A stretch of 64,000 nucleotides of DNA from Microbacterium sp. AK009 (lineage in GTDB: Bacteria > Actinomycetota > Actinomycetes > Actinomycetales > Microbacteriaceae), in assembly GCF_013410955.1 (NCBI RefSeq), contig NZ_JACCCG010000001.1:310001-374000 (forward strand). Direction: 5' to 3'. Shown piece after piece: positions 8,560 through 16,304 of this stretch (positions are counted from its first letter, which is position 1; each line of letters begins with the position of its first letter). Position numbers and translations under genes: made by a program. The notes beneath the pieces were generated by a model that ran no database searches, was not told the origin of the DNA, and was given only the letters and a program-made list of their open reading frames with translations.

Positions 8560-9294
8560 TCATGGCCGCCGGTGTCGACGGCTCATCTGTGTGGCGGCGA
8601 GGACAAGACCACCCGTCAACGCGATCACGCCGATGAGCACGCCCGGCGTCGCGCCCGACGGGCCTGTCGCCGCGAGTGCTGTGGCCGAGGGACGCGGCGT
8701 CGGCAGGTTGCCGCCGGCACCCGCGCTGTCGACCGGTGAGGCCGATGTGGAAGGCGAAGGCGTTGCCGACTCGCTGGGTTCAGGCGACGATGCGGTCGGC
8801 GTCGGCGTCGGCGTGGGCGTGGTGGTCGTAGTGGGCGATGGTGACGGCTGTGGTGCGGCAGGTGCGACGACAAACGTGAAGGGTTCGACAAGGTCATCTA
8901 GCCCAAGGCAGTCGCCTCCGCAGACGACGCCGCCCCTGATGTACCGCGTGTAGGTTCCCGGAGGCAAGGTGGCGGATCTCTCGATCGTCCCTGGGCCGCT
9001 GACGGTGTAGTACTCCGGGTAACCCAGCCCGATGTACTCGTCTCCACTCAACAGGTACACGGAGATGATCGACTGCTCCACGCCCGAGACAAGCTCGTAT
9101 GAGAATTCCAGCTCATATTCGCCGTTGGCGCCGACGGTCTGCTGTGGCTCGCTGGTCAAACGCACTTCGGCCTCGCCCAGCTGAGGGGCAGCGTGAGCGA
9201 CGGTTGCTCCCGTGCCCGCCAGCAAGACCGCCAGAACAGTGGCGCCGAGTGTCAGTGCCCGCCGCCGTGGACGAGTCGAAATCGAAGTCTGCAT
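8560..9294 (-). CDS. Secreted surface protein with LAATG sorting-type signal
   Basis: 244 residues. A signal peptide (about 1-36, cleavage likely after VAHAA) precedes a beta-rich domain with a close cysteine pair (VVCGGDCLGL). A Pro/Thr/Ser-rich wall-spanning stretch follows (about 145-200, many PTPT units). The C-terminus has LAATG, a hydrophobic segment and a basic tail (SRRHRRP). That is the plan of a sortase substrate with an alanine-containing motif, as used by actinobacterial class E sortases. The ATG lies close behind GGGGAG. The globular domain was not recognised, and no sortase gene is present in the window. Confidence 0.78.
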   Translation of the reverse strand: MQTSISTRPRRRALTLGATVLAVLLAGTGATVAHAAPQLGEAEVRLTSEPQQTVGANGEYELEFSYELVSGVEQSIISVYLLSGDEYIGLGYPEYYTVSGPGTIERSATLPPGTYTRYIRGGVVCGGDCLGLDDLVEPFTFVVAPAAPQPSPSPTTTTTPTPTPTPTASSPEPSESATPSPSTSASPVDSAGAGGNLPTPRPSATALAATGPSGATPGVLIGVIALTGGLVLAATQMSRRHRRP

Positions 9295-9605
9295 TTTCTC
9301 CCCAGAGGTCTTCCGAAGGACGGGCGCCCGTGTGCGCCCATCGGCGCTGCGCGCTCGGACGTCCCAAGGCTAGAAGCGGCGCGATCGCGCCGGGGTTCGG
9401 ATGCGTCCGGACTGATCACTTCCGACGCTCGAGTTCCTCTGGCGATCGACGCGCGACTGCCGCGTTGTGCTCCATCTCATCTGTCACCGACGAGGGGCGA
9501 ACAGCCGACGACGCCGGATCGCGACTCCTCTGGTCACCGTGCGGGTATCACCAGACCTGCTCCCTCCTCTGATAGAGCGAAGGCCATCACCCGGCAGGAG
9601 ACGCA
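9295..9605. other. Intergenic region between divergent genes
   Basis: 311 bp separating the LAATG surface protein from the 746-residue unknown gene. It holds a perfect palindrome ACGGGCGCCCGT (9320-9331) close to the surface-protein start. CAGGAG, five bases before the ATG at 9606, is the ribosome site of the next gene. No RNA gene or convincing open frame is seen. Confidence 0.5.
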
Positions 9606-11846
9606 ATGACGCTCGAACTCCAGATCCGCGAATCCGTGATCTCGCACGCAATCGTCCAGTGGGTGCAAACCCGCCTGTTCACCCTGTGCGTCCCCACCCC
9701 GCTCCCGGTGATCGTCGACCATCTCGATACGGTCGGCGCAGTCGGATTCACGGTGAGGGATGACGGTGCCGTCGCCGCCTCACTCGCCGCGCGCATCTTC
9801 GTGGTGCTCGAACCCGACCTCCTCGTGAACCCGGGTCACCCCGCGTCCCAGCCCGCAACCGCCGACCTCACCGTCACGATCGGTCTCGGCATCCGCGATC
9901 GAGCCCTCGTCATCGTCGACGCAACCGCCGAACCCTCGGACAACCTCCCCGACGTGGTGAGAGACGCCGTCGTCCCGCTCCTGAACGACCTCCTCGACCC
10001 CCTTGAGGGGCAGCAGCTCTTCGACGTCGCCCCGATCATCACCGCCCTCGAGGCCGCGATCCCGAGCGCCGAGCCCGACCTCGCCCTGGCCGATGGCGTG
10101 CTCGCCCTCCGCTTCGGCGCCGACGGCCCCTTCACCCCGCAGCTCAGTGCGAGCCACGACTGGGGAGTCGTCCTCGACGTCGAACAGGCCCTCGGCCTCC
10201 TCCGCCGCCGCATCCCCGACCGCGTCCCGGTCACGATGCAGTGGCGACCCGACGGCGCCACCCCGACGATCGACGCCGGACTCTCCTTCAACGCCGAGGT
10301 CATCGGCCTCGAGATCGCCGGCATCACTGCGGTCGTCACGGCCCGGCCCACGTTCGTCGAACCCGCTACCCTTCGCCTCGCGGCATCCTGGGGACTCGAC
10401 CTCACCGGAATCGCGAGCATTGCCGAACCCGCCGTTCGCCGATTCGTGCGCGGCGAAGTGCGGCGCATCTTCGCCGACGCCACCCACGATGGCGCCCAGT
10501 CGCTGTACTACGACATCCCGCTCCCGGTGCTCCCCGACATCCTCGGTTCCCTCCCCACCTGGGGCGGCATCGATTCGAGCCCAGCCGGGATGACGCTGGG
10601 CGGCCCCGTCCGCCCCGTCAAGCTCGCACCTCGAGAACTCCTCACCACCAGCGTGTACCGCTTCGGGCGCCCGATCTGGTGGGGGCGGTGCCGCGAGCGC
10701 GCTCAGGCAGGGAGCGGCAACCCGCCGCGCAGCTTCGCCGCGACCGATGCCGGCGTGCGCGTGCAGGCGGGTGTGACCTTCTTCGATGCCGGCGCACTCT
10801 GCGGCGTCACCCTTTACCCGCCGAGCGGTGACCTGGCGTCGCGTCTTTCGGCCGATGCGACGGGAGCGGGCTTCGACCTCACCGTCGGGCAGGGCCGGCG
10901 GATCACATCCGACGTGCGGATGCTCGTCCGCACCGCGCGCGGAGCGCGGGTCATCAACCTCGGCCGCCCGTCGATCCGCGAGAACGGCGACGGCACGCTC
11001 GACGTGCAGGTGAACTTCATCAACGACTGCCTGCACCTGTCGGGGGTATGGCTCAAGCTCGCCCTCGGCGAGGCGGTGAACCCCGAGGACTTCCGGCCGG
11101 GCCCGGTCGACGAGGAGGACTGGATCACGGTTCTGGGCGCCCGCCGCGGCTTCAACAGCCACATCGTGACGCTCGGCGGTCTCGACGCCGGCGAAGCCGT
11201 GACGGTGACCGCGCACGGCCTGCGGGTCACGGTCTTCGCCGACGAGGCCGGGCAGGCGGTGGTGCCCGCGTTCGTCGCGATCGGCGAGACGCTCCACGAC
11301 GTCACGCTCGCGCGTGCGTCGCACCTGCCCCTGCCTGCCGAGATGAGCGTGGAGACGACCGAGTTCCATTGGCTTGCCGACGTGGGAGAAGCGGATGCCG
11401 CGGCCACACGCGCCATCGATGGCGCGGTGCTCATCGCGCGCGACCTCGCCGGCGAGGCGTTGCTCGACGAGTGGCAGCCCGACGGCGAGACGATGCTCCT
11501 TCGACGCGATGGCGGCGAGGTAGAGCTCAATCCTCAGCCGCTGCCGCCGGAACCGCCCGAGGCCGCGCGCCTCGCAGCCGCGGCAGGGCTTGACGACGTC
11601 GTCTCGGCCCAGGTCGTCCCCGGCTTCGATGCGCGTCTCGCCATCGTGCAGACGCAGGAAGGTCGCGGCGTGATCGTCGCCCCCGGCTCACGCGCGAACG
11701 TCGTCGGCGAGTGGGAGGGCCCGCTCATCGGCGTTCACGTCGAGGGAGGCTACGCGCTCGCACGCAGCGGCGGTGCGGTGCAGCTCTTCTCGGTCCGCCG
11801 GCCGGGGCGGGTCACGTTCCGCGACCGGATGCCCGTCACCGGTTGA
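9606..11846 (+). CDS. Large cytoplasmic protein of unknown function with LNPQPLPP motif
   Basis: 746 residues, no signal peptide or membrane segment, not recognised. The first 350 residues alternate predicted beta strands with short helices and read like a lipid-binding or beta-barrel fold (weak impression only). The middle has VLGARRGFNSHIVTLGGLDAG near 515. Near residue 640 there is a polyproline insert, ELNPQPLPPEPPE. The last 80 residues form a compact unit including EGRGVIVAPGSRANVVGEWE. The ATG has CAGGAG five bases upstream. A degraded relative of the last third lies at 18270-18627, beyond the sugar operon. Confidence 0.82.
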   Translation: MTLELQIRESVISHAIVQWVQTRLFTLCVPTPLPVIVDHLDTVGAVGFTVRDDGAVAASLAARIFVVLEPDLLVNPGHPASQPATADLTVTIGLGIRDRALVIVDATAEPSDNLPDVVRDAVVPLLNDLLDPLEGQQLFDVAPIITALEAAIPSAEPDLALADGVLALRFGADGPFTPQLSASHDWGVVLDVEQALGLLRRRIPDRVPVTMQWRPDGATPTIDAGLSFNAEVIGLEIAGITAVVTARPTFVEPATLRLAASWGLDLTGIASIAEPAVRRFVRGEVRRIFADATHDGAQSLYYDIPLPVLPDILGSLPTWGGIDSSPAGMTLGGPVRPVKLAPRELLTTSVYRFGRPIWWGRCRERAQAGSGNPPRSFAATDAGVRVQAGVTFFDAGALCGVTLYPPSGDLASRLSADATGAGFDLTVGQGRRITSDVRMLVRTARGARVINLGRPSIRENGDGTLDVQVNFINDCLHLSGVWLKLALGEAVNPEDFRPGPVDEEDWITVLGARRGFNSHIVTLGGLDAGEAVTVTAHGLRVTVFADEAGQAVVPAFVAIGETLHDVTLARASHLPLPAEMSVETTEFHWLADVGEADAAATRAIDGAVLIARDLAGEALLDEWQPDGETMLLRRDGGEVELNPQPLPPEPPEAARLAAAAGLDDVVSAQVVPGFDARLAIVQTQEGRGVIVAPGSRANVVGEWEGPLIGVHVEGGYALARSGGAVQLFSVRRPGRVTFRDRMPVTG

Positions 11847-11880
11847 CCGCCCGCCCCGCACCGCGAACGCCCCACAACGC

Positions 11881-12888
11881 TCATGTGCTCTCCCGAGCCA
11901 CCACCCTGCCGCGCACACGCCGAATCCCCGGCTCGACCGGCCCGGCCATCGAGGCGAACAGCAGCTCCGCCGCCTCCCGGCCGAGCTCCTTCAGGTTGAG
12001 GTCGACGCTGGTGAGCGTGGGGGACGCCCCCGACGTCATCGGCTCCCAGTTGTCGACGCCGATGATGCCAACGTCGCGTGGCACGTCCCGACCAAGGTCC
12101 TTCAGCGCATCCAGAGAGCCGCGTGCGATCTGGTCGCTTGCGCACACGATGCCGTCGATCTCGGGGTCGGCCTCGATGAGGCGCCGCGTCGCGGTCCGCC
12201 CCCACTGCTCCGACCACGAGCCGAACAACGGCCGGCCCAGCGAAAGCGCCAAACCCTCATCGCCCAGCCGCCGCTCGACGCCACGGGCGCGATCGGTCGC
12301 CGCTGTGTAATCGGGGTCGCCAGAGATATGCGCGATACGCCGGCGCCCGGCGGTGAGGAGGTGATCGGCGGCGAGCACCCCGGCCGTCTCGTCGTCAGGG
12401 ATCACCGACACATCATCGGCCGACTCGCTCGGCGCATAGGCGTAGACGACAGGAACCGGGAGCGACTCCGGCAGCGGCACCCGCGGGTTCGTGCGGTACC
12501 CGACGACGATGATGCCGTCGACGTTCCGGCGCAGCAGCGCGTCGAGGTGGTACTTCTCGCGGATCGCGTCGCCGCGCGCGTCGCAGAGCAGCACCGAGAC
12601 GCGCCCCGCCCCGAAGGCGTCCTCGGCTCCCATGAGGATCGGGAGGCTGAACCGGCCCTCGAGGTCGCCGGTGATCAGTCCCACGGTGCCCGTCTGGCCG
12701 GCGAGCAGGCTCCGTGCGGTCTCGTTCGGGGTGAACGACAGCAAATCTGCCGCCTCACGCACCCGGGCGCGCGTGGTCGCACTCACGTGCTGGCGGTCGT
12801 TCAACGCCTTCGACGCCGTCGCGACCGAGACCCCGGCGCGCTGAGCGACGTCGCGCAGCGTGGCGCGCTTCGCCCCGGCATCCGTCAC
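11881..12888 (-). CDS. LacI-family transcriptional repressor of the sugar operon
   Basis: 335 residues from GTG 12888 behind GGAGG, the normal LacI length; the upstream frame extension lacks family features. The HTH is at about 6-55 (TLRDVAQRAGVSVATASKAL and the hinge ETARSLLAG). The periplasmic-binding-protein-like effector domain carries VGLITGDLEGRFSLP, DGIIVVGYR, VSVIPDDETAG and IGVDNWEP. It is divergent from the sugar ABC operon across 220 bp that hold two TTTCCGAA-containing palindromes, so it most likely represses that operon and releases on an arabinose-containing ligand (ligand inferred from the GH127 gene). Confidence 0.92.
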   Translation of the reverse strand: MTDAGAKRATLRDVAQRAGVSVATASKALNDRQHVSATTRARVREAADLLSFTPNETARSLLAGQTGTVGLITGDLEGRFSLPILMGAEDAFGAGRVSVLLCDARGDAIREKYHLDALLRRNVDGIIVVGYRTNPRVPLPESLPVPVVYAYAPSESADDVSVIPDDETAGVLAADHLLTAGRRRIAHISGDPDYTAATDRARGVERRLGDEGLALSLGRPLFGSWSEQWGRTATRRLIEADPEIDGIVCASDQIARGSLDALKDLGRDVPRDVGIIGVDNWEPMTSGASPTLTSVDLNLKELGREAAELLFASMAGPVEPGIRRVRGRVVAREST

Positions 12889-12977
12889 TTCGCCTCCGAT
12901 GTCATCCGCGAACCCCACCCGACCCCCACCCGACGCCCGCGCGGGCACCGCAGGGGGTTCAGAAATCATAGACCGAT

Positions 12978-12988
12978 GTTTCCGAAAC
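12978..12988. promoter_or_regulatory. Candidate LacI operator, upstream site
   Basis: Perfect 11-bp palindrome GTTTC-C-GAAAC just upstream of the predicted -35 box of the sugar operon and 90 bp upstream of the repressor start. It shares TTTCCGAA with the second site downstream. Confidence 0.55.
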
Positions 12989-12995
12989 CCACCTG

Positions 12996-13025
12996 TTGAC
13001 AGCGCGCAACACCCGGACATAACCT
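12996..13025 (+). promoter_or_regulatory. Predicted sigma-70-type promoter of the sugar operon
   Basis: A -35 box TTGACA (12996-13001) and a -10-like TAACCT (13020-13025) with an 18-base spacer. Operator-like palindromes lie on both sides, which fits repression of the ABC transporter operon that starts at 13109. Confidence 0.5.
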
Positions 13026-13037
13026 ACAGAAATCCTT

Positions 13038-13054
13038 TTCGGAATGTTTCCGAA
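13038..13054. promoter_or_regulatory. Candidate LacI operator, downstream site
   Basis: A perfect inverted repeat TTCGGAA-tgt-TTCCGAA placed just after the predicted -10 box, where a bound repressor would block initiation. It shares TTTCCGAA with the palindrome at 12978-12988. Confidence 0.65.
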
Positions 13055-13108
13055 CGTGCGACGTCCCCCGTCGCCCGCATCAATGAAGATCAGGAGCAGC
13101 ACCCGAGC

Positions 13109-14377
13109 ATGAACAGCGCATCTCGAGTCCAGGGTCGCATCCTCGTCGCGTCAGCAGCGGCGGTCGCCCTCACTCTCACCGGTTGCACCCCCAGCGCCCA
13201 GACCCCGTCCGGCGACGGCAGTGGCGACGGCGGCGGCGCCCAGACCCTCACGGTCTGGCACTACTTCAGCGACGACAACCAGGTCGCGATCCTCGACGAG
13301 TACAAGGCCATGTTCGAGGAGGCCAACCCCGACGTCACGGTCGAGAACGTCTTCGTCCCCTACGACCAGCTGAACCCGCGCCTGATCTCCTCGGCGGCCT
13401 CGAGCACCGGGCCCGACGTGGTCGTGTTCAACGGCGCCGACATGAGCACCCTCGCCCTCGGCAACGCACTCGCACCGCTCGATGACTACTGGGCCGACTT
13501 CGCCGACGCCGATCAGTTCCCCGAGTCGGTCATCCACTCGCTCGACGACACGGTGTACGCCGTGCAGGGCTACGTCAACCTCCTGGGCCTCTGGTACAAC
13601 GCCGACGTGCTGGGCGAGATCGGCGTCGAGCCGCCGACGACGATCGAAGAATTGGATGCCGCCCTGACGGCCGCCGTCGATGCGGGACAGGGGGGTATCA
13701 CCCTCTCGGGCCTGCCCAACTCGCAGGGTGAGTGGCAGGCCTACCCGTGGCTGTCGTCGTTCGGCTTCACCTACGACGACCCGCAGCGCGAGCCCCTCGT
13801 CGAGGCGTTCTCGATGATCCAGCGGTGGACCGAGTCGGGCGCCCTCACCCGCGAGGCCTCCACGTGGGACCAGACCGTTCCCTTCCAGACCTTCGCGGCC
13901 GGCGGCCACGCCTTCGCCGAGAACGGCAACTGGCAGATGGGCACCGCCGAGTCGACCGCCGAGTTCTCGTACGGCGTCGTTCCGCTGCCGATCGGTGCCG
14001 AGGGCGGTGTCTACCTCGGTGGTGAGGGCCAGGCCATCGGCGCCTTCAGCGAGCAGCCCGACCTCGCATGGGACTACCTCGAGGCGACCTACTACAGCGA
14101 AGAGGGCGGCGTCATCGCCGCGGAGCTCGTCGGCAGCATCCCGGCCCGCTCCGACGCGGCAGGCTCCGAAGCCGTCACCGGCAACGACCTGATGGCGCCC
14201 TTCGCCGACTCGATCGCGTCGAACGGCACGAACTACCCCGCCGGCGTCATTCCTCCCGAGTCGGTCGCCGACGTCCAGCTCGCCGTCGGGCAGGCATGGA
14301 GCGCCGTCATCAGTGGACAGCTGACCCCCGACGCCGCCGCCGACCAGGTGCTCGCGGCCCTCGAGGGCCTGCTCTGA
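13109..14377 (+). CDS. ABC transporter sugar-binding lipoprotein
   Basis: 422 residues. The lipoprotein signal peptide ends in LTLTGC (about residues 20-27), followed by a Gly/Ser linker and a family 1 extracellular solute-binding fold (TLTVWHYFSDDNQ, GPDVVVFNGAD, NSQGEWQAYPWLSSFGF). The ATG at 13109 matches the lipoprotein N-terminus, with AGGAG twelve bases upstream. It is the first gene of the LacI-controlled operon and would deliver oligosaccharides, probably arabinose-containing, to the two permeases that follow. No ATPase is encoded here, so the transporter likely shares a general MsiK-type ATPase made elsewhere. Confidence 0.93.
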   Translation: MNSASRVQGRILVASAAAVALTLTGCTPSAQTPSGDGSGDGGGAQTLTVWHYFSDDNQVAILDEYKAMFEEANPDVTVENVFVPYDQLNPRLISSAASSTGPDVVVFNGADMSTLALGNALAPLDDYWADFADADQFPESVIHSLDDTVYAVQGYVNLLGLWYNADVLGEIGVEPPTTIEELDAALTAAVDAGQGGITLSGLPNSQGEWQAYPWLSSFGFTYDDPQREPLVEAFSMIQRWTESGALTREASTWDQTVPFQTFAAGGHAFAENGNWQMGTAESTAEFSYGVVPLPIGAEGGVYLGGEGQAIGAFSEQPDLAWDYLEATYYSEEGGVIAAELVGSIPARSDAAGSEAVTGNDLMAPFADSIASNGTNYPAGVIPPESVADVQLAVGQAWSAVISGQLTPDAAADQVLAALEGLL

Positions 14378-14439
14378 CCGCCGGCTGACCCGAGGGTCAG
14401 CCCAAGCCCGCCCCCAGCCCCGTCGAACCGAGGAGTCCC

Positions 14440-15402
14440 GTGTCGAACCTGACCACCGCGCCGCACGCCGGCGCACCCTCCGTCCGACGGGGTGGGGGCG
14501 GGCGCACCCCCGCCCGTCGCCGCCGCGTCACCGGCGCCGGCGGTCACCGTCACCTCTTCTTCATCCTTCCCGCCGCCCTCTTCCTCCTCGTCTTCGCGGT
14601 CTACCCGGTCGTGCAGCTGGTGCGCATGAGCCTCAGCGATGTGCGGGTCGACAACCTCGGCGCCGACTGGCAGTTCGTCGGCCTCGAGAACGTCATCCGC
14701 AACTTCGGCGACGGCGCGTTCGGCGGCGTCATCATCAACACCGTCGTCTTCGTCGCGATCGTGACGGTGCTCGGTCTCGTCGGCGGTCTCGCCGCCGCCA
14801 TCCTTCTTGCCCCGACAGGAAAGTGGCCGGGCCTCATCCTCGCGCTCCTCGTCTTCGTGTGGGCGCTTCCCCCGGTGGTGAACGGCAGTGTCTGGAAGTT
14901 CCTCCTCGGAACGCAGGGGCTCTTCAACACGATCCTCACCGACCTCGGGCTCGCGTCGACCGCGGTGCCGTTCCTCTTCGACGACCGGCTGGCGCTGGTG
15001 TCGGTGGCCCTGGTCAACTCCTGGGTCGTCATCCCCTTCAACGCCCTGGTCTACCGGGCGGCGATCATCGGCATCCCCGGCGAGCTCTTCGAAGCCTCGC
15101 GCGTCGACGGCGCTTCGCGCTGGCAGGAGATCCGCCACGTGATCATCCCGTCCGTGCGCTCGACGACCATGATCCTGACGGTGCTGACCGTGGTCTACGG
15201 CTTCCGGTCGTTCGACTTCATCTACGTGATGACTTTCGGCGGCCCGGGCACGGCGACCACCACCCTGCCCTTCCTCGGGTACCTGCAGGCCTTCGTCCGC
15301 TTCGACTTCGGCTTGGGCGCCAGCACGGCGCTGATCGCGGTGCTGATGGTCCTCGTCCTCGCGGTGATCTACGCCCGCAACGTCCGGCAGGAGGAGAAGT
15401 GA
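14440..15402 (+). CDS. Sugar ABC transporter permease (MalF-like)
   Basis: 320 residues from GTG 14440 after GAGGAG. An unusually basic, Gly-rich 40-residue N-terminus precedes six hydrophobic segments. The EAA-type loop reads FEASRVDGASRWQEIRHVIIP (about 205-225), the contact site for the ATPase. It ends in TGATG, overlapping the next permease by one base. Confidence 0.93.
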   Translation: MSNLTTAPHAGAPSVRRGGGGRTPARRRRVTGAGGHRHLFFILPAALFLLVFAVYPVVQLVRMSLSDVRVDNLGADWQFVGLENVIRNFGDGAFGGVIINTVVFVAIVTVLGLVGGLAAAILLAPTGKWPGLILALLVFVWALPPVVNGSVWKFLLGTQGLFNTILTDLGLASTAVPFLFDDRLALVSVALVNSWVVIPFNALVYRAAIIGIPGELFEASRVDGASRWQEIRHVIIPSVRSTTMILTVLTVVYGFRSFDFIYVMTFGGPGTATTTLPFLGYLQAFVRFDFGLGASTALIAVLMVLVLAVIYARNVRQEEK

Positions 15403-16283
15403 TGTCGACCGTCACCGCAACCCGTACCCTCACGACCGACTCCTCGCGCCCCAGGCGCGCGCCCCGCAAGCTCTTCGCCAGCCCCGTCGCGGGTGCGCTG
15501 CGCATCGTGCTCTTCCTCATGTACGCCGTGCCGCTGCTGTGGATCGTGCTCACGTCGCTGAAGTCGCCGTCGGATGTCATCGGGTCGCAGTCATCCCTGC
15601 TGTTCCGGCCCACCATCGACGCCTATGTCGCGGCGCTGTCGAACGCCGGCCTCTTCACGGCCATGCAACAGTCGTTCGTCATCGCCGCGGGGACGACGCT
15701 GCTCACCCTGGCGATCGCCATCCCGGCGGGTTACGGACTCGCCCGCGTCAACTCGGCGGTGACGACGATCCTCCTCGGTGCGCTCATCGTCTTCCAGATG
15801 CTGCCCCAGACCGCCAACGTCATTCCGCTGTTCCAGATCTTCGGACAGTGGGGGCTGCTCGACACCAACCTCGGCCTCATCATCGGCGACACCGCGCTGC
15901 TCACGCCGTTCGCGATCCTGCTCATGCGGCCGTTCTTCCGCGCCGTGCCGGTCGCCCTCGAAGAGGCGGCGATGCTCGACGGCGCCTCCAGCATCCGGGT
16001 CTTCCGCTCGGTCATGCTGCCGCTCGCACGCAACGGAATCGCCACGACCGGAACACTCGTCTTCCTGCTCGCGTGGGGTGAGTTCCTCTACGCGGTGAAC
16101 TTTTTCCTCAGCCCCGTCAACTATCCGCTGAGCGCGCTGCTGGCGGCGCAGGTCTCGGCGTTCGGCATCAACTGGCCGGGCCTCATGGCGCTCGCGGTCA
16201 TCACGTCGGTGCCCATCCTCATCCTCTTCTTCTTCACCTACCGGCTCCTGCGCGAGGGACTCACCCTCGGCGCTGTCAAGTAA
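15402..16283 (+). CDS. Sugar ABC transporter permease (MalG-like)
   Basis: 293 residues with six membrane segments. The EAA loop is EEAAMLDGASSIRVFRSVMLP (about 188-208), and the C-terminus RLLREGLTLGAVK is characteristic of MalG-type subunits. It starts within the stop of the previous permease (TGATG), so the two are translationally coupled and form the membrane heterodimer of the importer. Confidence 0.94.
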   Translation: MSTVTATRTLTTDSSRPRRAPRKLFASPVAGALRIVLFLMYAVPLLWIVLTSLKSPSDVIGSQSSLLFRPTIDAYVAALSNAGLFTAMQQSFVIAAGTTLLTLAIAIPAGYGLARVNSAVTTILLGALIVFQMLPQTANVIPLFQIFGQWGLLDTNLGLIIGDTALLTPFAILLMRPFFRAVPVALEEAAMLDGASSIRVFRSVMLPLARNGIATTGTLVFLLAWGEFLYAVNFFLSPVNYPLSALLAAQVSAFGINWPGLMALAVITSVPILILFFFTYRLLREGLTLGAVK

Positions 16284-16304
16284 TCGTCTCGAAAGGTTCG
16301 CACC

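Noticed and set aside
9780..11369. 529-codon minus-strand frame opposite the 746-residue gene
   Set aside because: Shadow composition (Gly/Arg/Asp/His) and no ribosome site; the plus-strand gene has one, and a decayed paralogue supports its frame.
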